Below, piece after piece: positions 37,486 to 44,991 of a DNA stretch of 64,000 bases. Position numbers and translations under genes: made by a program. Under the pieces are notes generated by a model. That model saw nothing but the letters and a program-made list of their open reading frames with translations, ran no database searches and was not told the origin of the DNA. Source of the stretch: Microbacteriaceae bacterium. Its GTDB lineage: Bacteria; Actinomycetota; Actinomycetes; Actinomycetales; Microbacteriaceae. Position 1 is the stretch's first letter. Each line of letters starts with the position of its first letter. Location: positions 1-64,000 of the forward strand of contig JAODMO010000039.1 in NCBI GenBank assembly GCA_025464995.1, given 5' to 3'.

Positions 37486-38913
37486 CTATCTCCCGACGAT
37501 GCCGGTGCGGTTGATGAGGGTGTCGAGCATCTCGTCGACGGCCGTCATCACACGGGCGGCGCCCTGGTATGCGGTCTGGAAGGTGAGCATGTTGACGTTC
37601 TCCTCGTCGATGTCGACGGACGCGTTGGCGAGCTGGTTGCCCACGGCCGACTTCGTCGAGAGGTCGGCGAGTGCCGACTGTTGCAGCCCGCTGCGCGTGG
37701 CGACGCCGATGCCCGTGACGATCGTCGACCACGCCTTGTCTGGCGAGTCGACGGACTTGCCGAGCTGGGCGATCTTGTCTGCGATGGACCCGTCGCTGCC
37801 GCCGGCGCCCTGGGCGGCGGTGGCTATCTGCGACACGTCGGTGGGCACGACGCTGAGGCCGAGAGCGGCAGGGCCGCCCGGCTTGATGGCGAAGAAGGCG
37901 AGTCCCGTGGTCGTGCCGTCCTTCAGGTAGCCGGTGGCGTGCACGTCGTTGACCTTCTCGGCCATGTAGGTCGCGAAGTCGTTGTAGTCGGCGGCGGCTT
38001 CAGCGAGCGCACCGCCCGTTCCCGTCGTGTTCGCACCCGCGAGGGTCGAGACCGCTCCGGCGATCTCGCCGCCGTCGACGCTCACCGGCACGTTGGGCCG
38101 GGTGACCCACGACAACTGGACCGGGTCGCCCGCCGCACCGGCCATCGCGGAGGTTCCGGTAACGGACACCGCGTACGACGTGTCGCCGGAGACGAGCGCG
38201 TTGCCGCCGATGAGCACTTCGGCGGTGCCGTCGGGCAGGTTGCGCACGGTCGCGCCGGTCAGGGTCGAGATGGTCGTGGTGAGCACGTTGCGCTGGTCGA
38301 TGAGCTCGTTGGCCGAGGCGCCGGAGGCGAGGGTCGACCGGATGAGCCCGTTGAGTCCGGCGACCTGCGCCGCGGCATCGTTCAGTTCCTGCGCCATCCC
38401 GGTCACTTGAGACCGCAGCTGAGTCCACTGGCTGTCGACCGCGGTGTAGCCGACGGCGATCTGGGCGGTCAGCGCGCTCGACTGCTGCAGGAGCACGGCG
38501 CCGGTCGCGGGGTCGCCCGGGTGCAGGGCCATGTCTGACCAGCTCGACCACACCTTGGTGAGCTGGTCGGAGAGGCCCGAGGTTCCCGGCTCGTGCAGTG
38601 ACGCCTGGAGGGTCGACAGTTCGTTGGCGCGAACACCCCAGTAACCACTCGAGGCGGTGCTCGAACGCACCTTCGCATCGAGGTAGTCGTCGCCGAGGCG
38701 CTGCATCGACGTGACCTGCACACCCTGGCCCACCTTGATCTGGCCGGTGATCGGGCCCACCTGGGCGAGGGAGCCCACGGCGCTCTGCACGGCGCGTTGG
38801 CGTGTGTATCCCGCCGTGTTCATGTTCGTGATGTTCTGCCCGACGACGTCGAGGCCCTGCCGCGCGGCGACCAGCCCGGTGTATGCGGTGTTGAGTCCGC
38901 TGAAAGTACTCAT
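37486..38913 (-). CDS. flgK: Flagellar hook-associated protein 1 (FlgK)
   Basis: 475 residues, at the short end for FlgK. The start STFSGLNTAYTGLVAARQGLD followed by NITNMNTAGYTRQR is the rod/hook-family N-terminus (positions 2-22 and about 27-40). The C-terminus ends NMLTFQTAYQGAARVMTAVDEMLDTLIN (within about 440-470), the matching D0 helix. It forms the first junction ring on the hook tip. It is ten bases downstream of flgN, its chaperone gene, and three bases before flgL. Confidence 0.94.
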   Translation of the reverse strand: MSTFSGLNTAYTGLVAARQGLDVVGQNITNMNTAGYTRQRAVQSAVGSLAQVGPITGQIKVGQGVQVTSMQRLGDDYLDAKVRSSTASSGYWGVRANELSTLQASLHEPGTSGLSDQLTKVWSSWSDMALHPGDPATGAVLLQQSSALTAQIAVGYTAVDSQWTQLRSQVTGMAQELNDAAAQVAGLNGLIRSTLASGASANELIDQRNVLTTTISTLTGATVRNLPDGTAEVLIGGNALVSGDTSYAVSVTGTSAMAGAAGDPVQLSWVTRPNVPVSVDGGEIAGAVSTLAGANTTGTGGALAEAAADYNDFATYMAEKVNDVHATGYLKDGTTTGLAFFAIKPGGPAALGLSVVPTDVSQIATAAQGAGGSDGSIADKIAQLGKSVDSPDKAWSTIVTGIGVATRSGLQQSALADLSTKSAVGNQLANASVDIDEENVNMLTFQTAYQGAARVMTAVDEMLDTLINRTGIVGR

Positions 38914-38922
38914 GCTCGTGCC

Positions 38923-39408
38923 CTACAGTTTCAGGTCGAACATCCGGGCGGACGCCGGGTTGGTGTCCGCTATGCCTCGCGAGTCGTAGGTGCCGCTGGG
39001 GGAGCCGTCGTGGGCCATCGCCTCCTGTGTGGACCGGATGGCGACGCGGAGGTACTGCACGTTGAGGTCGCGCAGCTCCTGGATCTCCCGGGTGAGCTGC
39101 GTCATCGCGGTGAGGTGGGAGCTGAGGATGTCGCGCCAGGTGTCGTCCGTCGTGTGCGCCGTGAGCTCACGCAGCGTTGCCGCGTCGTCGATGCCCCAGT
39201 CGTCGGCGATGCTTGCGACCTCGACGGAGCGGGCGAGACCTGCGGCCCGCAACTTCTGCATGACCTGCTCGACCTCCTGGGTCGCGTACTGCAGCCAGCG
39301 CGACTTGCCCGACGTCAGCAGCAGTTGCTCCTCGGTGAGCTTGAAGACCAACAACTCGAGCAGCTCACGCTCTCGCCACAGCGACGCTGACAGCTCGTGT
39401 GTGCCCAT
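38923..39408 (-). CDS. flgN: FlgN-like export chaperone for FlgK/FlgL
   Basis: 161 residues from ATG 39408 (AGAGG about nine bases upstream). It is highly helical and charged, with the leucine-rich LWRERELLELLVFKLTEEQLLL (about 10-31) and long heptad patterns typical of FlgN. FlgN holds FlgK and FlgL in a secretion-ready state. Sequence identity in this family is weak, so the call rests on helicity, length and position as the first gene before flgK. It is preceded by a clear sigma28 promoter on the minus strand. Confidence 0.8.
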   Translation of the reverse strand: MGTHELSASLWRERELLELLVFKLTEEQLLLTSGKSRWLQYATQEVEQVMQKLRAAGLARSVEVASIADDWGIDDAATLRELTAHTTDDTWRDILSSHLTAMTQLTREIQELRDLNVQYLRVAIRSTQEAMAHDGSPSGTYDSRGIADTNPASARMFDLKL

Positions 39409-39490
39409 GACCGGTTGACCTCTCTGAGATGCTCGAGCGAAGAACCACTGGGGGGATCTGCCTGATGCGGGGGATTCGCGTCCACCCCCA

Positions 39491-39517
39491 CTGTCGGCAG
39501 CGGTGAGGTGTCGGTTA
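39491..39517 (-). promoter_or_regulatory. Sigma28 promoter of the flgN-flgK-flgL-fliW operon
   Basis: On the minus strand TAAC (39517 to 39514), 15 bases, and GCCGACAG (39498 to 39491). It matches the other four sites except C for T in the -10. The predicted start of transcription is about 75 bases before flgN. Confidence 0.7.
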
Positions 39518-39565
39518 GGTGAATCGGAGGGAGATTTGAGGTTCTTCCGGTGGTGATTTCGAGCC

Positions 39566-39579
39566 GATTCCGCGGAATC
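39566..39579. promoter_or_regulatory. GATTCCGCGGAATC palindrome
   Basis: A perfect 14-base palindrome near the centre of the flgN-fliA gap, close kin to GATTTCGCGAAATC in the polysaccharide control region (34663-34676). A half site, GATTCCGCG, also lies in the spacer of the fliC promoter (40656-40664). Confidence 0.4.
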
Positions 39580-39809
39580 CCGCGGAAGCGCACGAAACCT
39601 CAATGGGGGGCACCCCTTCGGGTGCGCCCCGCTTTGGGGCTGAGGGTTTGTTAGGTTCGCGGCGTGGCCTCCGCATAGAGTCGCGAATATCCGAACAATC
39701 CCCGCGTTGCACAACTCGCGAGGCTTCGGAGATACGTCCAGAACAGATGCAGAGAGTCGCCGTCCAGAGCGCCCCGTGCATGCAACAAACCGCTGACGGG
39801 GGTCACGCT

Positions 39810-40622
39810 GTGGAACGAACAGAACGCAACGCACTGGTGGTGGAGAACCTTCCACTTGTCGGCTACCTCGTCTCGGAGGTGTGGGCCAAGGCCCGTCACC
39901 TTTCGCGCGATGACCTCGCGTCTGCCGCCGCTCTCGCCCTCGTCTCCTCCGCCGACGCCTTCCGTCCGGAACTCGGCGTCCCCTTCGGTGCCTTCGCCCG
40001 CCGCCGCATCATCGGCGCCTTCGCCGATGAGATGCGCGCCGGCGACTGGGCCACCCGCGGCGCGCGTCGTCGCATCAAGGACACCCTCGCCGTGCAGGAG
40101 ACGCTGACCGCCGCGATGGGCCGCAAGCCGAAGGTCGACGAGATCGCGTCTGCCCTCGGAGTCGACCGTGAGTCCGCCGCCGCCGGCATCGCCGACGCAT
40201 CCCGCGTCGTCGTTGTTCTCGACGAGGCCGTCGCCGGTGCGCTCGTAGCCGAGTCGGCCCTGCCGGAGGAGACGCTCCTCTCTGCCGAGCGCCTCGCATA
40301 CCTGCACGCATCGGTCGACGCTCTCCCCGAGAAGATGCGCGCCGTCATCTCGGCGATCTACTTCGACGACAAGACGGTCAAGGAGATCGCTGAGGAGTCG
40401 GGTACGACCCACTCCGCCGTCTCACAGTTGCGCTCGGAGGCCGTGCGCCTGCTGCGCGACGGCCTCGAGACCCACTACTCCGACTCCATCGCGGAGTACA
40501 CGCCGACCTCGCGCATCGCCCTCTCGAGCCGAAGCGCCTACCTGGCCCGCGTGGCCGAGCACGCGATGTCGACGTCAGTGCGCGACCGCGGCGTCGTGCA
40601 CACGGAAGCCGCCGCATCCTGA
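39810..40622 (+). CDS. fliA: RNA polymerase sigma factor FliA (sigma28)
   Basis: About 270 residues from GTG 39810, which has a G-rich Shine-Dalgarno; in-frame ATGs at 39780 and 39747 would add 10 to 21 residues. Region 2 (LVSEVWAKARHLSRDDLASAA then FGAFARRRIIGAFADEMR, about 15-75), region 3 (PKVDEIASALGV) and region 4 (EKMRAVISAIYFDDKTVKEIAEESGTTHSAVSQLRSEAVR as residues about 175-215) are all present. Sigma28 reads late flagellar genes. Five matching promoters lie in this locus. No anti-sigma FlgM gene was found nearby. The tail after region 4 is longer than usual. Confidence 0.9.
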   Translation: MERTERNALVVENLPLVGYLVSEVWAKARHLSRDDLASAAALALVSSADAFRPELGVPFGAFARRRIIGAFADEMRAGDWATRGARRRIKDTLAVQETLTAAMGRKPKVDEIASALGVDRESAAAGIADASRVVVVLDEAVAGALVAESALPEETLLSAERLAYLHASVDALPEKMRAVISAIYFDDKTVKEIAEESGTTHSAVSQLRSEAVRLLRDGLETHYSDSIAEYTPTSRIALSSRSAYLARVAEHAMSTSVRDRGVVHTEAAAS

Positions 40623-40649
40623 TGCACTGAAAAAGCTTTGCTTGGTGCC

Positions 40650-40676
40650 TAACGCGATTCCGCGACCGGCCGATAG
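40650..40676 (+). promoter_or_regulatory. Sigma28 promoter of fliC
   Basis: TAAC (40650-40653), 15 bases, GCCGATAG (40669-40676). This is the best match in the window. Transcription should start near 40683, giving a leader of about 55 bases. Confidence 0.8.
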
Positions 40677-40684
40677 CTAGAGGT

Positions 40685-40730
40685 ATCGGCCCATGGATGG
40701 GCCGGTGAGGCCAAACCCAATCACGGAGGA
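40685..40730 (+). promoter_or_regulatory. CsrA-type binding hairpin plus Shine-Dalgarno GGA sites in the fliC leader
   Basis: CGGCCCA-TGGA-TGGGCCG (40687-40704) folds into a seven-base-pair stem, extendable to nine (40685-40706), with GGA displayed in a four-base loop. The loop and flanks (CAUGGAUG) resemble the CsrA consensus ACARGGAUGU. Downstream, the Shine-Dalgarno CACGGAGGA (40722-40730) contains two more GGA. A structured upstream site plus a site on the ribosome-binding site is the arrangement through which CsrA represses flagellin in Bacillus. Binding here is inferred. Confidence 0.6.
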
Positions 40731-40737
40731 AAACATC

Positions 40738-41880
40738 ATGGGTATGCAGATCAACACCAACGTTGCGGCGCTCAACTCGTACCGCAACCTGTCCAACACG
40801 CAGAACGACCTGTCGAAGTCGTTGGAGAAGCTCTCCAGCGGCCTCCGCATCAACCGGGCAGCGGACGATGCAGCCGGTCTGGCAATCTCCGAGGGCCTGC
40901 GTGCGCAGGTCGGCGGCCTGTCGGTTGCCTCGCGTAACGCACAGGACGGCATCTCGGTCATCCAGACCGCTGAAGGCGGACTGACCGAGGTCCACTCGAT
41001 CCTCCAGCGTCTCCGCGACCTCGCAGTGCAGTCCGGTAACGACTCGAACAACTCGGAGTCCCGTGCGGCCATCACGACGGAGGCCACGCAGCTGACCTCC
41101 GAGCTGAACCGTATCTCCGACGTCACCAACTTCAACGGCACGAAGCTCCTCGATGGCTCATCGCCCTCGATGTCCTTCCAGGTCGGCGCGGATGGTTCAG
41201 CCAGCAGCCGCATCGCGGTGAGCCTCACCGGTGCCGATGTCAAGGGTGTCGCTTCGGCGCTCACCGTTGGTGCAGCTGGTTCGCAGATCACGGTCGCAAC
41301 GCCGACCGATGTTACCGGCGCACAGACGTTCACCGTCACGAAGGGCGGTGCTGCGACGGTGGTCACCACCGCGTCGCTTGGTGCTGCCGGCACCATGACG
41401 TCGACCGCCCAGGTCGCCGCAGCGCTCAACAAGGACGCCAGCTTCACGACCGACCTCGTTGCCACGGTCGACGCGTCGAACAAGCTCATCGTGTCGTCGA
41501 AGACCGGCGGAGTCGTCACGGCAGCCACAGCACCCGGCACGGGTCTCTCGGTCGGCGTCGCGGCCCCCGCCGCAGCGCTCGACTTCACCACCGCGGCAGG
41601 TTCTGCAGCAGCGATCACCAGGATCGATGCCCAGATCTCCAACGTGTCGAGCGCCCGCGCCACCCTCGGTGCCGTGCAGAACCGTTTCGAGTCCACGATC
41701 AACAGCCTCAACGTCTCCAAGGAGAACCTCGCCGCTGCGGAGTCGCGAATCCGCGACACCGACATGGCGTCGGAGATGGTCTCGTACACCCGTGCGAACA
41801 TCCTCTCGCAGGCCGGTACCGCCATGCTCGCGCAGGCGAACCAGTCCAACCAGGGCGTTCTGCAGCTGCTCCGCGGCTAG
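40738..41880 (+). CDS. fliC: Flagellin
   Basis: 380 residues from ATG 40738; GGAGGA lies eight bases upstream. The N-terminal D0/D1 helices (MQINTNVAALNSYRN, then LEKLSSGLRINRAADDAAGLAI) and the C-terminal helix ending ILSQAGTAMLAQANQSNQGVLQLLRG (within about 355-380) are classic. The variable surface domain (about 165-290) is rich in Thr, Val and Ala. It forms the filament and is exported by the type III apparatus, with FliS as chaperone. It stands in a single-gene unit: strong sigma28 promoter, regulated leader, and a terminator before fliD, which suits the high demand for flagellin. Confidence 0.97.
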   Translation: MGMQINTNVAALNSYRNLSNTQNDLSKSLEKLSSGLRINRAADDAAGLAISEGLRAQVGGLSVASRNAQDGISVIQTAEGGLTEVHSILQRLRDLAVQSGNDSNNSESRAAITTEATQLTSELNRISDVTNFNGTKLLDGSSPSMSFQVGADGSASSRIAVSLTGADVKGVASALTVGAAGSQITVATPTDVTGAQTFTVTKGGAATVVTTASLGAAGTMTSTAQVAAALNKDASFTTDLVATVDASNKLIVSSKTGGVVTAATAPGTGLSVGVAAPAAALDFTTAAGSAAAITRIDAQISNVSSARATLGAVQNRFESTINSLNVSKENLAAAESRIRDTDMASEMVSYTRANILSQAGTAMLAQANQSNQGVLQLLRG

Positions 41881-41896
41881 TCAGATCGGATAGATC

Positions 41897-41956
41897 AACG
41901 CCCGGCGGTTCTCGAGAGGGAACTGGACGTCTCGACCGAGCGCCGCCGGGCGTTTT
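41897..41956 (+). terminator. Large terminator between fliC and fliD
   Basis: AACGCCCGGCGG (41897-41908) pairs perfectly with CCGCCGGGCGTT (41943-41954), followed by more T (to 41956). The 34-base loop contains a second stem, TCGAGA (41912-41917) with TCTCGA (41930-41935), whose loop has two GGA motifs. It should end most fliC transcripts and let only some reach fliD. Confidence 0.8.
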
Positions 41957-42004
41957 CCGCACCACAGCATCGAACCAGCATCATCCACCCCAAGGAGAAC
42001 CGAC

Positions 42005-43384
42005 ATGGCTGTAGGGCTCGACGGTCTAGCGAGTGGGCTCCCCACAGCCGATCTCATCGCCTCGCTCATGGCCATCGAGGCGGTTCCACAGAATCTACTC
42101 AAGAACTCCGCGATCGCCGCGAACACGTCGGTCGCCGCGCTCCGGGCACTGAACGGCCAGATCGCCGCCCTCGCCACCCTCGCAGGCACCACGGCCAAGC
42201 CGGGGTCACTCGACTTCTACTCGGCGACGAGCAGCTCGACCAAGGTCACGGCGACAGCGACCGCTGGCGCCGAGAACAGCACGCTCGATATCGTCGTCGG
42301 CAAACTCGCGCAGTCGCAGGTGGGCGTCACTGCCGCGATGACGCAGTGGTCGACGCCCGCCGTGCTCACCATCGTCAGGGCCGACGGAACGACCAAGGAG
42401 ATCACCGCAGACTCGACGTCGCTCGACGACGTGGTCGCGGCGGTCAATGCCGCGGGAACGGGGGTGACCGCGACCAAGGTCGCCTCGGGCGCGGATGCGA
42501 ACGGCGTCTCGCAATTCCGCCTGCAATTCAGCGGCAAGGACACCGGCGCGAGCTCGGCCTTCACCGTGTACTCCGGATCGGCCGCCGACGTCTCGGCCGG
42601 CAGCGCCACCGACGTCCTCACCCAGCCCGGGGCCGCGGTGATCCGCACCGCGCAAGACGCGTCGGTCACCCTCTGGGCGGGCACGCCCGCCGCCCAGGTG
42701 CTCACGTCGGCGACCAACACGTTCACCGACCTGCTGCCGGGAGTCTCGGTCACCGTCTCCGGCGCGTCCGTCGACCCGGTCACCATCTCCGTCGCTCGCG
42801 ACACGACCGCCTCGAGCGCGGCCGCGGCGGCCGTCGTCAACGCGCTGAACGGAGTGCTCGCCTACATCAGCACCCGCTCGGTGAGCACCGCGAGCACCGA
42901 CGCCGCAGGCAAGCCGATCCTCTCCGGAGGAGTGTTCACGGGCGACAACATGACGCGCGTCGTCAGCCAGAAGCTCCTCGACGCGGCTTCCGCACCCGTC
43001 GCCGGCCACTCGCCGTCGGAGTATGGCATCTCCATCACCAAGACGGGGGCGATGGAGTTCAGCGCCCAGAAGTTCGCCGCGGCGTATGAGAAAGACCCGG
43101 TCACGGTACAAGCGGCTGTCTCCGAGATCGCGTCGCGCATCGCGTCCGCGGCGTCCAGCGCGTCGGACAAGACGACCGGCACCGTCTCGCAGAAGATCAC
43201 CGGCACGCAGTCGACCATCACGAATCTCAACGATCAGGTTGCGAGGTGGGACGACCGCCTTGCGACCCGCAAGACCAATCTCCAGCGCATGTATTCGGCA
43301 TTCGAAGTGCGCATGAGCAACATGAACGCGCAAATGACCTGGCTCACCTCCCAGGTGGACTCGCTGCAAGCGCAGAAGGACTGA
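42005..43384 (+). CDS. fliD: Flagellar filament cap protein FliD
   Basis: 459 residues; AAGGAG lies eight bases before the ATG. The N-terminal GLDGLASGLPTADLIASLMAIE (positions about 4-25) is the standard FliD opening with the family's SGLDxxxI pattern. The C-terminal half (about 290-459) has VSQKLLDAAS and the coiled coil TITNLNDQVARWDDRLATRKTNL (about 405-427) that forms the legs of the cap. It folds flagellin at the filament tip. No separate promoter is evident, so it relies on read-through of the fliC terminator or on an unseen promoter in the 124-base gap. fliS follows by two bases. Confidence 0.94.
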   Translation: MAVGLDGLASGLPTADLIASLMAIEAVPQNLLKNSAIAANTSVAALRALNGQIAALATLAGTTAKPGSLDFYSATSSSTKVTATATAGAENSTLDIVVGKLAQSQVGVTAAMTQWSTPAVLTIVRADGTTKEITADSTSLDDVVAAVNAAGTGVTATKVASGADANGVSQFRLQFSGKDTGASSAFTVYSGSAADVSAGSATDVLTQPGAAVIRTAQDASVTLWAGTPAAQVLTSATNTFTDLLPGVSVTVSGASVDPVTISVARDTTASSAAAAAVVNALNGVLAYISTRSVSTASTDAAGKPILSGGVFTGDNMTRVVSQKLLDAASAPVAGHSPSEYGISITKTGAMEFSAQKFAAAYEKDPVTVQAAVSEIASRIASAASSASDKTTGTVSQKITGTQSTITNLNDQVARWDDRLATRKTNLQRMYSAFEVRMSNMNAQMTWLTSQVDSLQAQKD

Positions 43385-43386
43385 CG

Positions 43387-43827
43387 ATGACGATGTATGC
43401 CAACACCAAGCAGCAGCGCGACCGCTATGCGGCCGACGCCATAGCATCTGCATCGCCCGTGCGCCTGCTCACGATGCTCTACGACCGGCTCCTTCTCGAC
43501 CTCGCTCGCGCCGAAGAGGCGCACGCGACCAAGAGCTGGTCGGTCGCGTCCGCGAACCTGCTGCATGCCCAAGACATCGTCGCCGAGCTCCAGTCGTCGC
43601 TCAAGGTCGACGCGTGGGACGGCGGCGAGCGCCTGATGGCCCTTTACGTGTACATCTCCAGCGCCCTCGTGACCGCCAACGTGCAGCGCGACACCGCGCT
43701 CATCGGCGAGTGCATCACGCTGCTCGAGCCGCTGCGCGAGGCGTGGCACGAGGCGGCCGGCCAGATCGCCGCGAGCCAGCCGAGCGCACCGGTGTCGTCG
43801 TCGAGCGGGATGCTCGGCGTTGCCTGA
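43387..43827 (+). CDS. fliS: Flagellar export chaperone FliS
   Basis: 146 residues. The core (about 10-125) has the family pattern RYAADAIASASPVRLLTMLYDRLLLDL (starting near residue 11) and helices with LLHAQDIVAELQSSL and LMALYVYISSAL. FliS binds the disordered C-terminus of flagellin in the cytoplasm and prevents early polymerisation. It is followed by a Ser-rich tail of about 20 residues not usual in FliS. The ATG at 43387 is two bases after the fliD stop; a second in-frame ATG at 43393 is possible. Confidence 0.92.
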   Translation: MTMYANTKQQRDRYAADAIASASPVRLLTMLYDRLLLDLARAEEAHATKSWSVASANLLHAQDIVAELQSSLKVDAWDGGERLMALYVYISSALVTANVQRDTALIGECITLLEPLREAWHEAAGQIAASQPSAPVSSSSGMLGVA

Positions 43828-44131
43828 GCTCTCACCGCGCTACGACAGCTGGGTAGAGGTCATGGCCGCGCTCGAGGCCGCCACCCAGTCGGCGACACGC
43901 CTCGACACGGTGCGGGATGCGGCCGCCGACGCCCCCTGGACGGCGCCGACGCACCTCGGGCCGATCCCCGGCGAGTTGCGCGAACGCGCCGACCGCCTGC
44001 TCGTTGACCAGCGCGCCTCCATCCGCAACCTCGAAGACCTGCACCGTGAGACGGGCCGGCACCTGGCCGCGGTGCGTGCCGTGCCGTCGCCTCGTGACGG
44101 CCAGTCGGTCTATCTCGACGTCTCCGGCTGA
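43820..44131 (+). CDS. Small flagellar-locus protein in the FliT position
   Basis: 103 residues from TTG 43820, overlapping fliS by eight bases. No named family is recognised. It is helical and charged, with heptads around WVEVMAALEAATQSATRL and ERADRLLVDQRASIRNLEDL, and ends SVYLDVSG. FliT, the FliD chaperone, is usually a small helical protein encoded straight after fliS, and this is a plausible fast-evolving equivalent. That is inference from position and composition only. It is the last gene before a new sigma28 promoter. Confidence 0.6.
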   Translation: MPELSPRYDSWVEVMAALEAATQSATRLDTVRDAAADAPWTAPTHLGPIPGELRERADRLLVDQRASIRNLEDLHRETGRHLAAVRAVPSPRDGQSVYLDVSG

Positions 44132-44152
44132 AAGAAAACCTCCACTCACGCC

Positions 44153-44179
44153 TAACGTTTGGCGCTCGTCGTCCGATAG
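44153..44179 (+). promoter_or_regulatory. Sigma28 promoter of the flgB operon
   Basis: TAAC (44153-44156), 15 bases, TCCGATAG (44172-44179), one mismatch from the fliC -10. Transcription is predicted near 44186, giving a leader of about 72 bases before flgB. Confidence 0.72.
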
Positions 44180-44189
44180 GTAGTCACGA

Positions 44190-44251
44190 GAGCACGGATT
44201 GCTCACCATTAGGCCACGGACCGGCCGCTTCGTTTCCTGCTACGAGACGGA
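44190..44251 (+). promoter_or_regulatory. GGA-loop hairpins in the flgB leader
   Basis: GAGCA-CGGAT-TGCTC (44190-44204) shows GGA in a five-base loop. GGCC-ACGGACC-GGCC (44212-44226) shows another in a seven-base loop. A third GGA (44249-44251) lies in the weak Shine-Dalgarno GAGACGGAA, six bases before the GTG. Three ACGGA motifs in 55 bases look like CsrA sites, and the third could compete with ribosome binding. Confidence 0.5.
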
Positions 44252-44257
44252 ACAACC

Positions 44258-44599
44258 GTGCTTGAATCTGTCACCTCCGCGGCGCTCAGCAGCGCTCTGG
44301 ACGGCCTCGCGCTGCGCCAGCGCGTGATCGCGAGCAACATCGCGAACGTCAACACCCCCGGATACGCGTCACAGCGCGTCCTCTTCGAGGACGCGCTCGC
44401 CGAGTCGGTCGAGCGGGGCGACGGCAGGGTCGAGGCGACGACGGCCCGATCGCTCGAGCCCACGCGTCTCGACGGCAACAACGTGAACCTCGACACCGAG
44501 ACGCTCTCCAACGTCGACACCGTGCTGCGCTTCCAATTCGCCAGTCAGGCCATCGGCGGGCAGTTCAGCGCGCTCCGCACCGCGATGAGAACCAACTGA
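44258..44599 (+). CDS. flgB: Flagellar basal-body rod protein FlgB
   Basis: 113 residues. The rod-family N-terminus is present: LDGLALRQRVIASNIANVNTPGY (from about residue 10), and the C-terminus VLRFQFASQAIGGQFSALRTAM contributes the second D0 helix. FlgB is the first proximal rod subunit joined to FliE and the MS ring. It starts with GTG 44258 and is the first gene of an eleven-gene run ending at flgE. It overlaps flgC by one base. Confidence 0.93.
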   Translation: MLESVTSAALSSALDGLALRQRVIASNIANVNTPGYASQRVLFEDALAESVERGDGRVEATTARSLEPTRLDGNNVNLDTETLSNVDTVLRFQFASQAIGGQFSALRTAMRTN

Positions 44600-44991
44600 T
44601 GACATTCGACGCCATCGGCATCGCCGGCACCGGCCTCACACTGCACCGCAAGTGGCTCGACGCGGTCTCCGACAACCTCGCCAACATCAACACGGTGAAG
44701 CCGACCGACGGCGAGGCGTTCCGCGCCCGCTATGTCGTCGCCCAGGAGGGCGAGGGCACGACGGGTGTCTATGTCGCCGGCGCCGCCTTCGGCGACGCAG
44801 CGGGTCGCCTCGTGTACGAGCCGAACCATCCGCTCGCCGACGCCGAGGGCTACGTGCGCTACCCCGACATCGACCTGGCCTCGCAGATGGGCCAGCTCAT
44901 CATGGCCCAGCGCGGCTACCAGGCCAACGCGGCCGTCGTCGACCGCGCCAAAGAGACCTACCAGGCAGCCCTCCAGATCGGACGCAACTGA
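44599..44991 (+). CDS. flgC: Flagellar basal-body rod protein FlgC
   Basis: 130 residues. AGTGLTLHRKWLDAVSDNLANINT (about 9-32) is the rod-family opening, YEPNHPLADAEGYVRYPDID (about 74-93) is the FlgC-specific loop, and MAQRGYQANAAVVDRAKETYQAAL the C-terminal D0 helix. It is a proximal rod subunit following FlgB. Its ATG overlaps the flgB stop and its own TGA overlaps fliE's ATG. Confidence 0.95.
   Translation: MTFDAIGIAGTGLTLHRKWLDAVSDNLANINTVKPTDGEAFRARYVVAQEGEGTTGVYVAGAAFGDAAGRLVYEPNHPLADAEGYVRYPDIDLASQMGQLIMAQRGYQANAAVVDRAKETYQAALQIGRN

Larger units (their letters stand above)
39409..39809. promoter_or_regulatory. 401-base divergent control region between flgN and fliA
   Basis: No gene is seen. 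Leftward, a sigma28 promoter (39491-39517) serves flgN. In the centre, TTGAGGTT (39536-39543) and AACCTCAA (39596-39603) form a long-range inverted repeat around the palindrome at 39566-39579. Two overlapping, mutually exclusive hairpins follow: GCACCC/GGGTGC (39610-39625, extended by GGGG/CCCC) and GCCCC/GGGGC (39626-39640). A TAGGTT -10 candidate for fliA is at 39652-39657. Confidence 0.5.

Noticed and set aside
39469..39489. A GGGGG/CCCCC hairpin with GGA in the loop in the flgN leader
   Set aside because: The predicted transcription start falls inside the first arm, so the stem may not exist in the RNA; not counted with the other leader hairpins.
39649..39684. A possible sigma28-like promoter before fliA (TTAG then TCCGCATAG)
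   Set aside because: The -10 has an extra base and the -35 is poor. A TAGGTT -10 for the main sigma factor at 39652 is at least as good.
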